From: Natronoglycomyces albus
GTDB lineage: Bacteria > Actinomycetota > Actinomycetes > Mycobacteriales > Micromonosporaceae
Reading direction: 5' to 3'
Length of the DNA stretch: 64,000 nt
NCBI RefSeq assembly: GCF_016925535.1
Contig: NZ_CP070496.1
Coordinates: 2,604,001-2,668,000, forward strand
Positions 63,748-64,000 of the stretch are shown here, piece after piece (position 1 is the first letter of the stretch; every line of letters starts with the position of its first letter). The notes under the pieces were generated by a model, which was not told where the DNA came from, did not search any database, and saw nothing but the letters and a program-made list of their open reading frames with translations. A program made the translations under genes and the position numbers.

Positions 63748-64000
63748 ATGCCGGACCAATCGCCCGAGCAACCGCAGCAACCGCCGACCTGGCCCCCCAG
63801 TGAGTCCACGGCGGAACCGACGCGACCCCCGAAGGTCACTGCCAAAGGCGTCAGCCACATGCAGTGGGAACCTTCGGAGGACGACGGATCCAACGAGCTG
63901 CCGCACCCGCATCACAGACCGCAATCGCCGCAGCCCCCTGCCGCGCCTGCGGCCTCTGGCGCCCATGACCCACACGATCCATGGGGCGCGCCTCCCGCCA
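63748..64000 (+). CDS. Proline-rich N-terminus of a protein cut by the window edge
   Basis: 84 codons are visible from ATG 63748 and the frame remains open at the edge. The start is rich in Pro, Gln, Glu and His (SPEQPQQPPTWPPSEST; PHPHHRPQSPQPPAAP), as in the disordered cytoplasmic starts of many actinobacterial membrane proteins. No domain is reached, so no function can be given. Confidence 0.6.
   Translation, partial: MPDQSPEQPQQPPTWPPSESTAEPTRPPKVTAKGVSHMQWEPSEDDGSNELPHPHHRPQSPQPPAAPAASGAHDPHDPWGAPPA

Noticed and set aside
1-64000. CRISPR array, rRNA operon, prophage or replication origin
   Set aside because: No spaced direct repeats, rRNA sequence, phage structural genes or DnaA-box cluster was seen on reading the window.

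Overview
The window looks like a chromosomal segment of a moderately high-GC actinobacterium (Actinomycetota). Supporting signs are twin-arginine and lipoprotein signals on many exported proteins, CUT1-type sugar ABC transporters without a local ATPase, a SARP/BTAD regulator, DUF1707 and RNHCP proteins, frequent GTG starts, and ATGA/GTGA start-stop overlaps. The gene content would suit a Glycomyces/Stackebrandtia-like lineage, but that placement is an inference; the sequence alone does not fix the genus.

Layout. 0-2.3 kb holds housekeeping genes (DUF1707 protein, pterin dehydratase, beta-carbonic anhydrase, a CAU tRNA). 2.5-6.3 kb is an accessory patch with two related Cys-containing lipoproteins, a small exported Cys-rich protein and a decayed IS5-type transposase. 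6.3-8.7 kb (+) has an RNHCP protein, a methyltransferase and a FemAB/GNAT-like protein. 8.8-18.1 kb (-) is a single-direction cluster that I read as a RiPP pathway: a 50-residue precursor, a radical SAM/SPASM enzyme, an arginase-fold enzyme, an MFS exporter, a P-loop ATPase with 14 WD40 repeats, a GT4 glycosyltransferase and a methyltransferase. The precursor has only one Arg and one Cys, and they are adjacent near the C-terminus.

18.7-26.5 kb contains two ABC transporter operons, a TetR gene and a pair of PH-domain membrane proteins. Three genes here are broken: an ATPase by a frameshift, its permease by an in-frame TAG, and a third gene by a TAG plus a 100-bp MITE insertion. 26.9-42.7 kb is a coherent peptidoglycan scavenging and N-acetylmuramic acid catabolic locus: exported NagZ, NamZ (DUF1343), an AmiE-like serine hydrolase, a zinc amidase, two RpiR/SIS regulators, MurQ etherase, a sugar kinase, and an NgcEFG-like ABC importer. 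It matches the Bacillus subtilis recycling cluster in logic, but the PTS permease is replaced by an ABC importer plus a kinase. Several promoters in it share a 15-bp motif.

42.8-54.3 kb holds WrbA, a PfkB kinase, IS5 and MITE remains, a leaderless lipoprotein gene, a membrane protein, glutaminyl cyclase, an RlmA-type methyltransferase, a TetR/GH3 glucosidase pair around a palindromic operator, a YtxH-like protein and tRNA-Asn. 54.3-64 kb holds gene-poor stretches, a lone SARP-like regulator, a ThuA-domain protein, an ABC-2 exporter operon, dnaG, and the start of a proline-rich protein that runs off the window.

Mobile DNA. A 100-bp MITE-like element with GAG...CTC inverted ends occurs in three intact copies and one decayed copy. 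Two copies have 3-bp target duplications, and removing one copy on paper restores a reading frame. Two decayed IS5-family transposases are plausible relatives of whatever mobilised it.
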